A DNA stretch of 64,000 bases from Pseudomonas anuradhapurensis (GCF_014269225.2 NZ_CP077097.1:3731001-3795000); one strand, 5' to 3'. Positions 18,944 to 27,482 are shown, counted from the first letter of the stretch. Notes: generated by a model not told the origin, from the sequence alone. Made by a program: numbers and translations.

Positions 18944-20215
18944 ATGGGCACGCACGTCATCAAGATGCCGGACATTGGCGAAGGCATCGCGCAGGTCGAG
19001 TTGGTGGAATGGTTCGTCAAAGTCGGTGACATGATCGCCGAGGACCAGGTCGTGGCCGACGTCATGACCGACAAGGCCACCGTGGAAATCCCCTCGCCGG
19101 TCAGCGGCAAGGTGCTGGCCCTGGGCGGCCAGCCGGGCGAAGTGATGGCGGTCGGCAGCGAGCTGATCCGCATCGAGGTGGAAGGCAGCGGCAACCATGT
19201 GGATGTGCCGCAGGCGAAACCGCTCGAGGCACCCGCCGCCCCAGTGGTCAGCAAACCGGAACCCCAGCAGCAAGCAGCACCAGCAGCGTACCAGGCGCCC
19301 GCCCACCACGAGGCAGCCCCGATCGTGCCGCGCCAGCCAGGCGACAAGCCGCTGGCTTCGCCAGCAGTGCGCAAGCGCGCCCTGGATGCCGGTATCGAAC
19401 TGCGTTACGTGCATGGCAGCGGCCCGGCCGGGCGCATCCTGCACGAAGACCTCGACGCCTTCATGAGCAAGCCGCAGAGCGCTGCCGGACAAGCGCCGAA
19501 TGGCTATGCCAAGCGCACCGACAGCGAGCAGGTGGCGGTGATCGGCCTGCGCCGCAAGATCGCCCAGCGCATGCAGGACGCCAAGCGCCGCGTCGCGCAC
19601 TTCAGCTATGTGGAAGAGATCGACGTCACTGCCCTGGAAGCCCTGCGCCAGCAACTCAACAGCAAGCACGGCGACAGCCGTGGCAAGCTGACCCTGCTGC
19701 CGTTCCTGGTTCGTGCGCTGGTCGTGGCGCTGCGCGACTTCCCACAGATCAACGCCACTTATGACGACGAAGCCCAGGTCATCACCCGCCATGGCGCGGT
19801 GCATGTGGGCATTGCCACCCAGGGCGACAATGGCCTGATGGTACCGGTGCTGCGCCATGCCGAAGCAGGCAGCCTGTGGGCCAATGCCAGCGAAATTTCG
19901 CGCCTGGCCAACGCTGCGCGCAACAACAAGGCCAGCCGCGAGGAACTGTCGGGCTCGACCATCACCCTGACCAGCCTGGGCGCCCTCGGCGGTATCGTCA
20001 GCACGCCGGTGGTCAACACCCCGGAAGTGGCGATCGTCGGCGTCAACCGCATGGTCGAGCGACCGGTGGTGATCGACGGCCAGATCGTCGTGCGCAAGAT
20101 GATGAACCTGTCCAGCTCGTTCGACCACCGCGTGGTCGATGGCATGGACGCCGCGCTGTTCATCCAGGCCGTGCGCGGCCTGCTCGAACAACCCGCCTGC
20201 CTGTTCGTGGAGTGA
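18944..20215 (+). CDS. bkdB: Branched-chain keto-acid dehydrogenase E2 (dihydrolipoyl acyltransferase)
   Basis: E2 is the lipoylated core that passes the acyl group to CoA. Domains of the 423-residue protein are a lipoyl domain at ~1-80 (lipoyl-lysine in MTDKATVEI, Lys44), a Pro/Ala/Gln-rich linker, a peripheral subunit-binding domain near 140-175 ([16 protein letters not shown]), and a catalytic domain ending with the active-site HRVVDGMD. It follows bkdAB without a gap. Confidence 0.97.
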   Translation: MGTHVIKMPDIGEGIAQVELVEWFVKVGDMIAEDQVVADVMTDKATVEIPSPVSGKVLALGGQPGEVMAVGSELIRIEVEGSGNHVDVPQAKPLEAPAAPVVSKPEPQQQAAPAAYQAPAHHEAAPIVPRQPGDKPLASPAVRKRALDAGIELRYVHGSGPAGRILHEDLDAFMSKPQSAAGQAPNGYAKRTDSEQVAVIGLRRKIAQRMQDAKRRVAHFSYVEEIDVTALEALRQQLNSKHGDSRGKLTLLPFLVRALVVALRDFPQINATYDDEAQVITRHGAVHVGIATQGDNGLMVPVLRHAEAGSLWANASEISRLANAARNNKASREELSGSTITLTSLGALGGIVSTPVVNTPEVAIVGVNRMVERPVVIDGQIVVRKMMNLSSSFDHRVVDGMDAALFIQAVRGLLEQPACLFVE

Positions 20216-20217
20216 GC

Positions 20218-21597
20218 ATGCAACAGACTATCCAGACTACCCTGTTGATCATCGGCGGCGGCCCTGGCGGCTACGTGGCGGCCATCCGCGCCGGGCAACT
20301 GGGCATCCCCACCGTGCTGGTGGAAGGCCAGGCGCTGGGCGGTACCTGCCTGAACATCGGCTGCATCCCGTCCAAGGCGTTGATCCATGTGGCCGAACAG
20401 TTCCACCAGACTTCACGCTTTACCGAACCATCGCCGCTAGGCATCAGCGTTGCCTCGCCGCGCCTGGACATCGGCCAGAGCGTGGCCTGGAAGGACGGCA
20501 TCGTCGACCGCCTGACCACCGGCGTGGCCGCCTTGCTGAAAAAGCATGGGGTCAAGGTGATTCATGGCTGGGCAAAGGTCCTCGACGGCAAGCAGGTCGA
20601 GGTCGATGGCCAACGTATCCAGTGCGAGCACCTGTTGCTGGCCACCGGCTCCAGCAGTGTCGAACTGCCGATGCTGCCGCTGGGCGGGCCGATCATTTCC
20701 TCGACCGAAGCCCTGGCGCCGAAAACCCTGCCGCAGCACCTGGTGGTGGTGGGCGGTGGCTATATCGGCCTGGAACTGGGCATTGCCTACCGCAAACTGG
20801 GCGTGCGGGTCAGCGTGGTGGAAGCGCGCGAGCGCATCCTGCCGACCTACGACAGTGAGTTGACGGCGCCGGTTGCTGAGTCGCTGAAGAAGCTGGGCAT
20901 CGCCCTGCACCTGGGCCATAGCGTCGAAGGCTACGAAGGCGGCTGCCTGCTGGCCCGGGATGGCCAGGGCGGGCAGCTGCGCCTGGAAGCCGACCAGGTG
21001 CTGGTGGCCGTCGGCCGCCGACCGCGCACGCAAGGCTTCAACCTGGAATGCCTGGACCTGAAGATGAACGGCGCAGCCATCGCCATCGACGAACGCTGCC
21101 AGACCAGCATGCGCAACGTATGGGCCATCGGCGACGTGGCTGGCGAGCCGATGCTGGCGCACCGGGCCATGGCCCAGGGCGAGATGGTCGCCGAGATCAT
21201 CGCCGGCAAGGCCCGCCGCTTCGAGCCCAGCGCGATTGCCGCGGTGTGCTTCACCGACCCGGAAGTGGTGGTGGTCGGCAAGACCCCGGAACAGGCCAGC
21301 CAGCAAGGGTTGGACTGCATCGTCGCGCAGTTCCCGTTCGCCGCCAACGGCCGGGCCATGAGCCTGGAATCGAAGAGCGGTTTCGTGCGGGTGGTCGCGC
21401 GCCGTGACAACCACCTGATCCTCGGTTGGCAGGCCGTTGGCGTGGCGGTATCCGAGCTGTCGACGGCGTTTGCCCAGTCGCTGGAGATGGGCGCCTGCCT
21501 GGAAGATGTGGCCGGTACCATCCATGCCCACCCGACGCTGGGGGAAGCGGTACAGGAAGCGGCATTGCGCGCCCTGGGCCACGCCCTGCACATCTGA
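20218..21597 (+). CDS. lpdV: LpdV, dihydrolipoamide dehydrogenase (E3) of the bkd complex
   Basis: LpdV reoxidises the dihydrolipoyl group with NAD+. It is the branched-chain-specific E3 of Pseudomonas. The 459-residue protein has an FAD motif [12 protein letters not shown] and the redox disulfide [13 protein letters not shown] (Cys44/Cys49). It also has the NAD motif [15 protein letters not shown]-contacting [15 protein letters not shown], and the catalytic His in [14 protein letters not shown]. It starts 2 bases after the bkdB stop and ends the operon before a strong terminator. Confidence 0.97.
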   Translation: MQQTIQTTLLIIGGGPGGYVAAIRAGQLGIPTVLVEGQALGGTCLNIGCIPSKALIHVAEQFHQTSRFTEPSPLGISVASPRLDIGQSVAWKDGIVDRLTTGVAALLKKHGVKVIHGWAKVLDGKQVEVDGQRIQCEHLLLATGSSSVELPMLPLGGPIISSTEALAPKTLPQHLVVVGGGYIGLELGIAYRKLGVRVSVVEARERILPTYDSELTAPVAESLKKLGIALHLGHSVEGYEGGCLLARDGQGGQLRLEADQVLVAVGRRPRTQGFNLECLDLKMNGAAIAIDERCQTSMRNVWAIGDVAGEPMLAHRAMAQGEMVAEIIAGKARRFEPSAIAAVCFTDPEVVVVGKTPEQASQQGLDCIVAQFPFAANGRAMSLESKSGFVRVVARRDNHLILGWQAVGVAVSELSTAFAQSLEMGACLEDVAGTIHAHPTLGEAVQEAALRALGHALHI

Positions 21598-21623
21598 CAC
21601 TGAAGCGGCCGAGGCCGACTTGG

Positions 21624-21657
21624 CCCGCTGCGCCCCGAGGCGCCGCGGGTCTTTTTT
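21624..21657 (+). terminator. Rho-independent terminator of the bkd operon
   Basis: CCCGCTGCGCC and GGCGCCGCGGG form a GC-rich stem with one mismatch and a CCGA loop, followed by TCTTTTTTC. It lies 26 bases beyond the lpdV stop. Confidence 0.9.
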
Positions 21658-21660
21658 CGT

Positions 21661-21710
21661 GCCAGAACCGGCCCTGTCGCCGGCACGCTGGCGACAGGGC
21701 CGGTTCTGGC
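21661..21710. repeat. Perfect 21-bp inverted repeat between lpdV and the GGDEF gene
   Basis: The arm GCCAGAACCGGCCCTGTCGCC and its exact inverse are separated by 8 bases, directly after the bkd terminator and before the stop of the convergent cyclase gene. It shares the ACCGGCCCTxTCGC core with the hairpin at 59690-59744, so both may belong to one short palindrome family. Confidence 0.7.
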
Positions 21711-21718
21711 AAAGCCGG

Positions 21719-22717
21719 TTACTCGGCTATGGCATCCTTGCCGGCATCCTTGGCCCGGTACAGCGCCTGGTCGGCACGCGCCAGCAGGGCATGCTGATCT
21801 TCTCCCAACTGCCACTGCACCACGCCATAGCTGATGGTCAGCCGGCAATCGCCCACCGGCTCCACCTGGGCCACCACATGGCGTAACCGTGCGGCCAGCT
21901 CCAGGCCCTGCGCCAATGCAGTCTGTGGCAGCACGATGACGAACTCGTCGCCACCCCAGCGTGCCAGCAGGTCGCGCTCACGCAGGCAGCTGCGCAGGCT
22001 GTCGGCCACCCGCACCAGCGCGGCATCCCCCTGGGCATGACCGTGGCGGTCATTGATTGGCTTGAAATCGTCCAGGTCCATGGCTATCAGGGCCAATGGC
22101 TGGCGAAAACGCTGCGCCCGCTCGCATTCCAGTCGCAGGGTCTTCTCCAGCCGGTAGCGGTTGGCAACGCGGGTCAACGCATCGCGCTCTGCCAGCTCGC
22201 GGTTCTCCTCCAGTTGGCGCTGCAACTGCTGGTTCACCCAGGACAGCTCACGGGTACGCTCGGCCACCTGGCATTCCAGCGACAGGTTCCTTTGCTCCAG
22301 CTGCGCCACCAGGCGCTTGCCGGCATCGATATTGCGGTGGGCGCCGAGCATGCGCGCCACCGAGCCGTCTTCGTTACGGGCAATGATGTAGCCGCTGTCT
22401 TCGATCCACAGGTAGCTGCCATCGTGGCAGCGGCAGCGGTACTCAACCAGGTAACGCTCGTTGCGCTGGTTGATGTACGCCTCGAAATGCGCCATTACCC
22501 GTGAATAATCCTCCGGGTGAATCACGCTTTCCCAGGTGAGTACCGAATTGGACAGGGAATGGCTGGGGTAGCCGAGCATGGCGTACCAGCCCGGGTTGCG
22601 ATAGACGTAGCCGGTGTTGGCATCCCAGTCCCAGATACCGTCGCTGACCAGATCGAACAAGGTGTGCAACTGTTGCTCACTGAAGCCGGCAGGTACCGGC
22701 CCGGTTTGCTGACTCAT
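21719..22717 (-). CDS. PAS-GGDEF diguanylate cyclase
   Basis: A cytoplasmic diguanylate cyclase making c-di-GMP. The 332-residue protein has a PAS domain with PAC segment at ~10-130 (DGIWDWDANTGYVYRNPGWY; LVEYRCRCHDGSYLWIEDSG, as fragments) and a coiled-coil linker at ~135-175 (LEQRNLSLECQVAERTREL). The GGDEF domain carries an intact RWGGDEF active site. An RERD inhibitory site lies exactly five residues before it, so product inhibition is likely. No signal or membrane segment is seen. ATG 22717 has GGGAGAG upstream. The input sensed by the PAS domain is unknown. Confidence 0.93.
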   Translation of the reverse strand: MSQQTGPVPAGFSEQQLHTLFDLVSDGIWDWDANTGYVYRNPGWYAMLGYPSHSLSNSVLTWESVIHPEDYSRVMAHFEAYINQRNERYLVEYRCRCHDGSYLWIEDSGYIIARNEDGSVARMLGAHRNIDAGKRLVAQLEQRNLSLECQVAERTRELSWVNQQLQRQLEENRELAERDALTRVANRYRLEKTLRLECERAQRFRQPLALIAMDLDDFKPINDRHGHAQGDAALVRVADSLRSCLRERDLLARWGGDEFVIVLPQTALAQGLELAARLRHVVAQVEPVGDCRLTISYGVVQWQLGEDQHALLARADQALYRAKDAGKDAIAE

Positions 22718-22946
22718 CGAAGCTCTCCCTGATGCCCAGCAACTGCGCTCCGACCAAGGGGCTGCCGACCACGTGGTAATTGCCGCAAGCGGCAAGGTCA
22801 TTTCTGTGACGAGCAGCATAGGCCCTGCGTGCTGCCATCGGAATAGCACTCAGGTTGGATTTTTTATCGAGTTGACGACTGACATGGCTGCTATGACGCA
22901 AGCCGATAGCCAACGCCGCAATACAGCTTCAGAGGGGAAGGAGAAA

Positions 22947-23023
22947 TGGCGTCCCAGGCAGGAATTGAACCTGCAACCTTCCCCTTAGGAGGGGGATGCT
23001 CTATCCAATTGAGCTACTGAGAC
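22947..23023 (-). tRNA. tRNA-Arg (anticodon CCT)
   Basis: 77 bases on the minus strand. The acceptor pairs GTCTCAG with CTGGGAC, the D arm is GCTC/GAGC, and the anticodon stem TCCCC/GGGGA encloses loop CTCCTAA (anticodon CCT, reading AGG). The T arm is GCAGG/CCTGC. The CCA end is encoded. It lies between the cyclase gene and phnN. Confidence 0.95.
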
Positions 23024-23134
23024 GCTGGCACCGGCAGCGAGCGCTGCACAGCGGGACGGCCAGCATGTTAACCAGCATGCTGGCGTTTGTCATGCCTCAA
23101 GCAGGCTTTTTCGCGTAATCCTTTTCTGCCCATG

Positions 23135-23734
23135 CTACACCTGCGGCAGCACACCTTCATCACGCAACAGCGCGAACAACGCTTCTACCGTTGACGCCAG
23201 GGCGGTGGAGTTGTCCAGCACGTGCAGCGATGGATCGGTCACCGCCTGCAAGCGGGCATTACGAGCCAGGCGCTGCTCGATTTCCTCAGCGCTTTCCCGG
23301 CCGCGAGCCAGCAAGCGCTGGCGCAACACCTCGGGCCGGACCTGAACCAGCACCGCCAGAAGGCCCGGATAGCGCTGGCGTGCCTCGGCCAGATATGCGC
23401 GCGAACCGTTCACCAGCACCGCCCTGCCCTGCGCCAGCCAGTCGTCCACCTGCCGAGGTATGCCGTAATCCAGGCCATTGGCTCGCCAGTGCATGGCAAA
23501 CCCGCCCTGCGCACGCAACGCCTCGAACTGCTCGGCCGTGACCCCGTGGGCAGCTTCGCCCTTGGCTTCGGCCGAACGGGTAATGACCCGGCGGGCGACT
23601 TCCACCCCGGCAGCAGCCAGTCGCTCACGTGAAGCGTCGATCAGGGAATCTTTCCCGGAACCCGACGGTCCTATCAGGTATATCAGCCGGCCGGTCCCTG
23701 ATCGGCGGTCGCTTGCGTCATGTTGCATAGCCAC
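23135..23734 (-). CDS. phnN: PhnN-like ribose 1,5-bisphosphate phosphokinase
   Basis: PhnN phosphorylates ribose 1,5-bisphosphate to PRPP, normally in phosphonate breakdown. The 199-residue protein has the guanylate-kinase-like P-loop LIGPSGSGKDSLID at residues ~19-32. GFAMHWRANGLDYGIP follows, typical of PhnN, then NGSRAYLAEARQRYP and RARNARLQ-like C-terminal residues. No other phn (C-P lyase) gene is in the window, so here it may serve PRPP supply. ATG 23734 or the ATG two codons later could be used; neither has a strong ribosome site. Confidence 0.88.
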   Translation of the reverse strand: MAMQHDASDRRSGTGRLIYLIGPSGSGKDSLIDASRERLAAAGVEVARRVITRSAEAKGEAAHGVTAEQFEALRAQGGFAMHWRANGLDYGIPRQVDDWLAQGRAVLVNGSRAYLAEARQRYPGLLAVLVQVRPEVLRQRLLARGRESAEEIEQRLARNARLQAVTDPSLHVLDNSTALASTVEALFALLRDEGVLPQV

Positions 23735-24073
23735 TATGCTCTATGAAAGGAAACCGGCGCATTCTAGGGCTTTTCTCCGGCTTTTGCTGCGTTTTACCAG
23801 TTTTTGACGGCAAAAGACTGACAGTTTGAATAGCCTGTGCATGTAAAACTTTTCAAACCAGTGCTCATTTCTGATAATTGGTACTGGCATAAAGCCTTTA
23901 TCCAGATCAGTATTTGTCACAGAATTGACGCCAAGGAAACGGCGACCATGAGGCAAGATGAGCATCCATTTTTCACTGGCGGTTGAACATTTTGTCGTCG
24001 CCACGGTCGTACTTCCACCCCGTGCGGCCAATTTGAGAACCGCTTCCCCTGAACCAAAATCCGGTCAATTTAT
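23735..24073. other. 339-bp intergenic region upstream of amrZ, with a possible AlgU promoter
   Basis: No credible gene is seen here. Its GC content is clearly lower than the flanks. On the plus strand AAACTT at 23846-23851 and TCTGA at 23870-23874 resemble the AlgU (σ22) −35/−10 boxes (GAACTT, TCTGA) with an 18-base gap, slightly wide. If used, amrZ would have a leader of about 190 bases. In P. aeruginosa amrZ (algZ) is transcribed from a distant AlgT/U promoter, which is compatible. The promoter call is weak. Confidence 0.35.
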
Positions 24074-24400
24074 ATGCGCCCAATGAAACAGGCTATTTAT
24101 TCGAGCCGCACCGCTGACAAGTTCGTCGTCCGCCTGCCAGACGGGATGCGTGAGCGCATTGCCGAGGTAGCGCGCAACCATCACCGCAGCATGAACTCCG
24201 AGATCATCGCACGCCTGGAACAGAGCCTTATCCAGGAAGGTGCGCTGGGTGACGAGTTGAGCATGCGCATGGACAGCCCAGAGCTGTCCCTGCATGAGCG
24301 CGAGCTGCTGCAACGCTTCCGCCAGCTGTCCCACCGCCAGCAGAACGCGCTGGTCGCCCTCATCGCTCATGATGTGGAAATGGCCGCTGACGCCTCCTGA
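24074..24400 (+). CDS. amrZ: AmrZ (AlgZ), ribbon-helix-helix transcription factor
   Basis: AmrZ is an Arc-type regulator controlling alginate/exopolysaccharide genes, motility and c-di-GMP genes in pseudomonads. The 108-residue protein has a flexible N-terminus and a ribbon-helix-helix domain at ~15-60 ([20 protein letters not shown] and [14 protein letters not shown]). The characteristic C-terminal tetramerisation segment is [18 protein letters not shown]. It is close to the known P. aeruginosa AmrZ in length and sequence. It is a monocistronic gene with its own terminator and long upstream region. Confidence 0.96.
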   Translation: MRPMKQAIYSSRTADKFVVRLPDGMRERIAEVARNHHRSMNSEIIARLEQSLIQEGALGDELSMRMDSPELSLHERELLQRFRQLSHRQQNALVALIAHDVEMAADAS

Positions 24401-24416
24401 GGCGCTCGGCGAACAT

Positions 24417-24447
24417 GAAAAAAAGCCAGCGTAAGCTGGCTTTTTTG
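24417..24447 (+). terminator. Rho-independent terminator after amrZ
   Basis: AAAAGCCAGC and GCTGGCTTTT form a stem with a GTAA loop and a six-T tail, 17 bases past the amrZ stop. Confidence 0.92.
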
Positions 24448-24479
24448 TGGGCGCATGATCCTGCAAGAGATGCGGTCTT

Positions 24480-24589
24480 TGTAGGAGCGGCCTTGTGTCG
24501 CGATGGGCCGCAAAGCGGCCCCAAAAATCCATGCAGCGCCGCTGAAGTCCTGGGGCCGCTTTGCATCGCGACACAAGGCCGCTCCTACA
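24480..24589. repeat. REP pair between amrZ and mgtE
   Basis: TGTAGGAGCGGCCTTGTGTC at the left is repeated inverted at the right (ending AAGGCCGCTCCTACA), with inner GGGCCGC/GCGGCCCC arms. It is the second REP subtype in the window and lies between two convergent gene ends. Confidence 0.85.
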
Positions 24590-24615
24590 GGATCGCGTAG
24601 GCCGCAAAGAGCGGG

Positions 24616-26058
24616 TTACAGCAGGAACAGCGTGGCCAGGCCGAGGAAGATAAAGAAGCCACCACTGTCGGTAACCGCAGTGATCATCACACTGGAGCCC
24701 ATTGCCGGGTCGCGGCCCAGGCGCGTCAAGGTCATCGGAATCAACACCCCCATCAAGGCTGCCAGCAACAGATTCAAGGTCATTGCCGCGGTCATCACCA
24801 GGCCCAGCGACCAGCTACCATACAGCCAGAACGCCACCACCCCGATCACCCCACCCCAGATCAGGCCGTTGAGCAGCGATACCGCCAGCTCCTTGCGCAT
24901 CAGGCGGCTGGTGTTGCCGGGCGACACCTGGTCCAGCGCCATGGCGCGCACGATCATGGTGATGGTCTGATTGCCGGAGTTGCCACCGATACCCGCCACG
25001 ATCGGCATCAGGGCGGCCAGCGCCACCAGTTTCTCGATCGACCCTTCGAACAGGCCGATCACCCGCGAAGCGACAAAGGCGGTAATCAGGTTGATCGCCA
25101 GCCAGGCCCAGCGGTTGCGCAGCGAACGCCAGACCGAGGCGAAGATGTCCTCCTCCTCGCGCAGACCGGCCATGTTCAGCACTTCGCTTTCGCTTTCTTC
25201 ACGAATCAGGTCGACCATTTCGTCGATGGTCAGACGGCCGATCAGGCGCTCGTTCTTGTCCACTACCGGCGCAGACACCAGGTCATAACGCTCGAAGGCT
25301 TGTGCCGCATCGTAGGCATCTTCCTCGGGGTGGAAGGACACCGGGTCGGTCGCCATGACCTCCGCCACCTTCTTCTCCGGGTCGTTGACCAGCAGGCGCT
25401 TGATCGGCAACACGCCCTTGAGGATGCCGTCATAGTCGACCACGAACAGCTTGTCGGTGTGGTTCGGCAACTCTTTCAGGCGGCGCAGGTAGCGCAACAC
25501 CACTTCCAGGCTGACGTCTTCGCGGATGGTGACCATCTCGAAGTCCATCAACGCACCGACCTGCTCCTCGTCGTAGCTCAATGCCGAACGCACGCGCTCG
25601 CGCTGCTGGGCATCGAGGGTTTCCATCAACTCGTGGATAACGTCACGCGGCAGCTCTGGCGCCAGGTCGGCCAGCTCGTCGGCGTCCATTTCCTTGGCGG
25701 CGGCGAGCAGCTCGTGATCGTCCATGTCGGCGATCAGCGATTGCCGCACGGCGTCGGAAACTTCCAGGAGGATGTCGCCATCGCGATCCGAGCGCACCAG
25801 CTGCCAGACCGTCAGGCGGTCTTCCAGGGGCAAGGCTTCGAGGATGTAGGCGATGTCGGCGGGGTGCAGGTCATCGAGCTTGCGCTGCAGCTCGACAAGG
25901 TTCTGACGGTGAACGAGGTTTTCCACCAGGTCGTGGTGGGCACCTTCCTGACGGTGCGTCAGGTCTTCGACCACGCGCTGGCGTTGCAGCAGTTCGACCA
26001 CCTGGGCCAGGCGGTCCTGCAGGCTTTCCTGCGCTTTTTTTACTTCTACTTCAGTCAT
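24616..26058 (-). CDS. mgtE: MgtE, magnesium channel/transporter
   Basis: MgtE is a Mg2+ channel of the inner membrane gated by intracellular Mg2+. The 480-residue protein has the order seen in the family. An MgtE N superhelical domain at ~50-150 (LHPADIAYILEALPLEDR) comes first, then two CBS domains at ~155-280 (TIREDVSLEVVLRYLR; VMATDPVSFHPEEDAYDAA). Five membrane helices follow, with the signature AGIGGNSGNQTITMIVRAMA. ATG 26058 has a GGAG site 7-8 bases upstream; a further 10 codons upstream are open but unneeded. Single gene. Confidence 0.96.
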   Translation of the reverse strand: MTEVEVKKAQESLQDRLAQVVELLQRQRVVEDLTHRQEGAHHDLVENLVHRQNLVELQRKLDDLHPADIAYILEALPLEDRLTVWQLVRSDRDGDILLEVSDAVRQSLIADMDDHELLAAAKEMDADELADLAPELPRDVIHELMETLDAQQRERVRSALSYDEEQVGALMDFEMVTIREDVSLEVVLRYLRRLKELPNHTDKLFVVDYDGILKGVLPIKRLLVNDPEKKVAEVMATDPVSFHPEEDAYDAAQAFERYDLVSAPVVDKNERLIGRLTIDEMVDLIREESESEVLNMAGLREEEDIFASVWRSLRNRWAWLAINLITAFVASRVIGLFEGSIEKLVALAALMPIVAGIGGNSGNQTITMIVRAMALDQVSPGNTSRLMRKELAVSLLNGLIWGGVIGVVAFWLYGSWSLGLVMTAAMTLNLLLAALMGVLIPMTLTRLGRDPAMGSSVMITAVTDSGGFFIFLGLATLFLL

Positions 26059-26484
26059 AGGCGAACTCCACTCCCAGCAGCGGAGCACGCCGGGAGAATC
26101 AATCGGTCAGATCTTTCTGTACGAATCTTGTTAGCGAGTAACTACTGGGTAAGTCCATGGTGGTTTTCCACAAGCCCCGGCGGGGCTGACGGGCGCAATC
26201 ATACACTGCTAAAGCTGTCAGATCGCTGAAAATTTTGGCCAGAACAATCGTTTGCGTGATAAAGCTGGGACAACGCTCGAAGCTATCAGTGCGACGGTGG
26301 GTCTGGCGGTTAAAGCACATTTGTTGTGCCTGGATGTGTATGCCTGGCGGGGTTGATCTCCGGCCCTACCCGGCCGCAAAGCCAAACGCCACATCTACAG
26401 GAGAGCTTAGATCGACATCACCAACAATTCATTGGTGAAGAAAACAAAAAGCCCGCTCAATTGAGCGGGCTTCTTGATGGGGTG
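26059..26484. other. 426-bp intergenic region, mgtE upstream region and tRNA terminator
   Basis: No convincing gene. It must hold the mgtE promoter (minus strand, near 26100-26250); I cannot single out boxes. A terminator for the tRNA-Arg cluster lies at its right end. Small frames here lack ribosome sites. Confidence 0.5.
26444..26472 (-). terminator. Rho-independent terminator after the tRNA-Arg cluster
   Basis: AAGCCCGCTCAA and TTGAGCGGGCTT form a perfect 12-bp palindromic stem. On the minus strand it is followed by TTTGTTTTC, 13 bases beyond the last tRNA-Arg. Confidence 0.85.
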
Positions 26485-26561
26485 TGGCGGACTCAGGAGG
26501 ATTCGAACCTCCGACCGCTCGGTTCGTAGCCGAGTACTCTATCCAGCTGAGCTATGAGTCC
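26485..26561 (-). tRNA. tRNA-Arg (anticodon ACG), copy 3 in transcription order
   Basis: 77 bases with the CCA end encoded. Acceptor GGACTCA/TGAGTCC, anticodon stem CTCGG/CCGAG around loop CTACGAA (ACG, reading CGU and, as inosine, CGC/CGA), T stem GGAGG/CCTCC. The sequence is identical to the two upstream copies. Confidence 0.97.
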
Positions 26562-26780
26562 GTGGTGGTATTTTTAGACCAGGTTACCACTGGTGGTTGA
26601 AGTAGCTTTGCAAGCAGAGCCACTTCAAAAGTGGCGGACTCAGGAGGATTCGAACCTCCGACCGCTCGGTTCGTAGCCGAGTACTCTATCCAGCTGAGCT
26701 ATGAGTCCGTGGTTGGTATTTTTAGACCAGGTTACCACTGGTGATTTGAAGCAGCCTTGCAATCAAAGCCACTTCAAAAG
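26562..26780. repeat. Tandem tRNA-Arg units with duplicated spacers
   Basis: The spacers at 26562-26631 (70 bases) and 26709-26780 (72 bases) are nearly identical. Both carry GTATTTTTAGACCAGGTTAC and end CCACTTCAAAAG, differing at a handful of positions. Together with the identical tRNAs this gives repeat units of about 147-149 bases, evidence of tandem duplication. Confidence 0.9.
26632..26708 (-). tRNA. tRNA-Arg (anticodon ACG), copy 2
   Basis: Same 77-base tRNA as its neighbours, with identical acceptor, anticodon and T arms and CCA end. It lies 70 bases from the next copy and 72 from the previous one. Confidence 0.97.
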
Positions 26781-26857
26781 TGGCGGACTCAGGAGGATTC
26801 GAACCTCCGACCGCTCGGTTCGTAGCCGAGTACTCTATCCAGCTGAGCTATGAGTCC
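26781..26857 (-). tRNA. tRNA-Arg (anticodon ACG), copy 1
   Basis: First gene of the cluster in transcription order, 77 bases, anticodon ACG, CCA encoded. A near-consensus promoter stands 15 bases upstream. Confidence 0.97.
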
Positions 26858-26871
26858 GTGTCTTGCCGCGC

Positions 26872-26899
26872 ATTATAGGTCGCTGAAACATTTTTGCAA
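26872..26899 (-). promoter_or_regulatory. σ70 promoter of the tRNA-Arg cluster
   Basis: Minus strand: TTGCAA, 16 bases, TATAAT, with a GC-rich discriminator (GCGCGG) before the first tRNA. This is the arrangement expected for a stringently controlled stable-RNA promoter. Confidence 0.85.
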
Positions 26900-26963
26900 G
26901 AACTTTTTCGTTTAAAATCAACTACTTAGCGTTCTTACTGTTTGCAGCGCCCTAAGCGAATAA

Positions 26964-27054
26964 TGGCGGTGAAGGGGGGATTCGAACCCCCGATACCCTT
27001 ATGAGGTATACTCCCTTAGCAGGGGAGCGCCTTCGGCCACTCGGCCACCTCACC
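26964..27054 (-). tRNA. tRNA-Ser (anticodon GCT)
   Basis: 91 bases on the minus strand, with the long variable arm typical of tRNA-Ser. Acceptor GGTGAGG/CTTCACC, anticodon stem CTCCC/GGGAG enclosing CTGCTAA (GCT, reading AGC/AGU), T stem GGGGG/CCCCC, CCA encoded. Confidence 0.96.
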
Positions 27055-27068
27055 GCAACACGAGGCGA

Positions 27069-27097
27069 ATATTAAACACAGCCTTCCTCGTTTGCAA
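27069..27097 (-). promoter_or_regulatory. σ70 promoter of tRNA-Ser(GCT)
   Basis: Minus strand: TTGCAA, 17 bases, TAATAT, ending 14 bases before the tRNA. The −35 box is the same as that of the tRNA-Arg cluster, and the tRNA-Ser lies between csrA and that cluster. Confidence 0.8.
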
Positions 27098-27126
27098 CCC
27101 TTTTTTTGAAAAAAACTTCAAAAAAA

Positions 27127-27315
27127 TTAAAGGCTTGGCTCCTCGTCCTTCTCCTTCTTGATCCGCAGGTAGATTTCCTCGCGGTGAACGGCCACTTCTT
27201 TCGGGGCGCTGACGCCGATACGCACCTGGTTGCCTTTGACGCCGAGCACCGTCACGGTGATCTCGCCGTCTCCAATGATCAGGCTCTCGGCGCACCGACG
27301 AGTCAGAATCAACAT
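27127..27315 (-). CDS. csrA: CsrA/RsmA, post-transcriptional regulator
   Basis: CsrA/RsmA is a small dimeric RNA-binding protein that binds GGA motifs in mRNA leaders and represses secondary metabolism, biofilm and other genes; it is antagonised by RsmX/Y/Z RNAs. The 62-residue protein is a textbook family member: [31 protein letters not shown], then [15 protein letters not shown] with the RNA-binding Val-His-Arg region. A GGAG ribosome site precedes ATG 27315. The longer open frame upstream is Arg/Pro-rich noise. It follows lysC in the same direction, the conserved alaS-lysC-csrA order. Confidence 0.98.
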   Translation of the reverse strand: MLILTRRCAESLIIGDGEITVTVLGVKGNQVRIGVSAPKEVAVHREEIYLRIKKEKDEEPSL

Positions 27316-27445
27316 AGCTTTCTCCTTACGCGAAACATACAGGGATAACAGTCTTGGGTGTCGCGGCCTGGCCGTGGACGACGGCTCGGGCCTTGGTTGC
27401 CCGCCACGCAGGCTTGGACAGGGCCTGCGTGGCAAGCAGAAACGC

Positions 27446-27472
27446 GAAGGGCGCGGCAAGCCGCGCCCTTCC
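27446..27472 (-). terminator. Hairpin after lysC
   Basis: AAGGGCGCGGC and GCCGCGCCCTT form an 11-bp stem with a short loop 10 bases past the lysC stop. The tail (CGCGTTTC) is only mildly T-rich, so some read-through into csrA is plausible. A second inverted repeat (GCCACGCAGGC, 27403-27433) follows. Confidence 0.55.
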
Positions 27473-27482
27473 AGGCAGCGAT

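Noticed and set aside
22947..23023. tRNA-Arg(CCT) as an integration site of a genomic island
   Set aside because: No integrase, no duplicated tRNA 3' end and only core-type genes lie on either side.
26485..26857. Regular repeats that might suggest a CRISPR array
   Set aside because: The repeats are 77-base tRNA genes with cloverleaf pairing and CCA ends, with near-identical rather than unique spacers. No cas gene is in the window.
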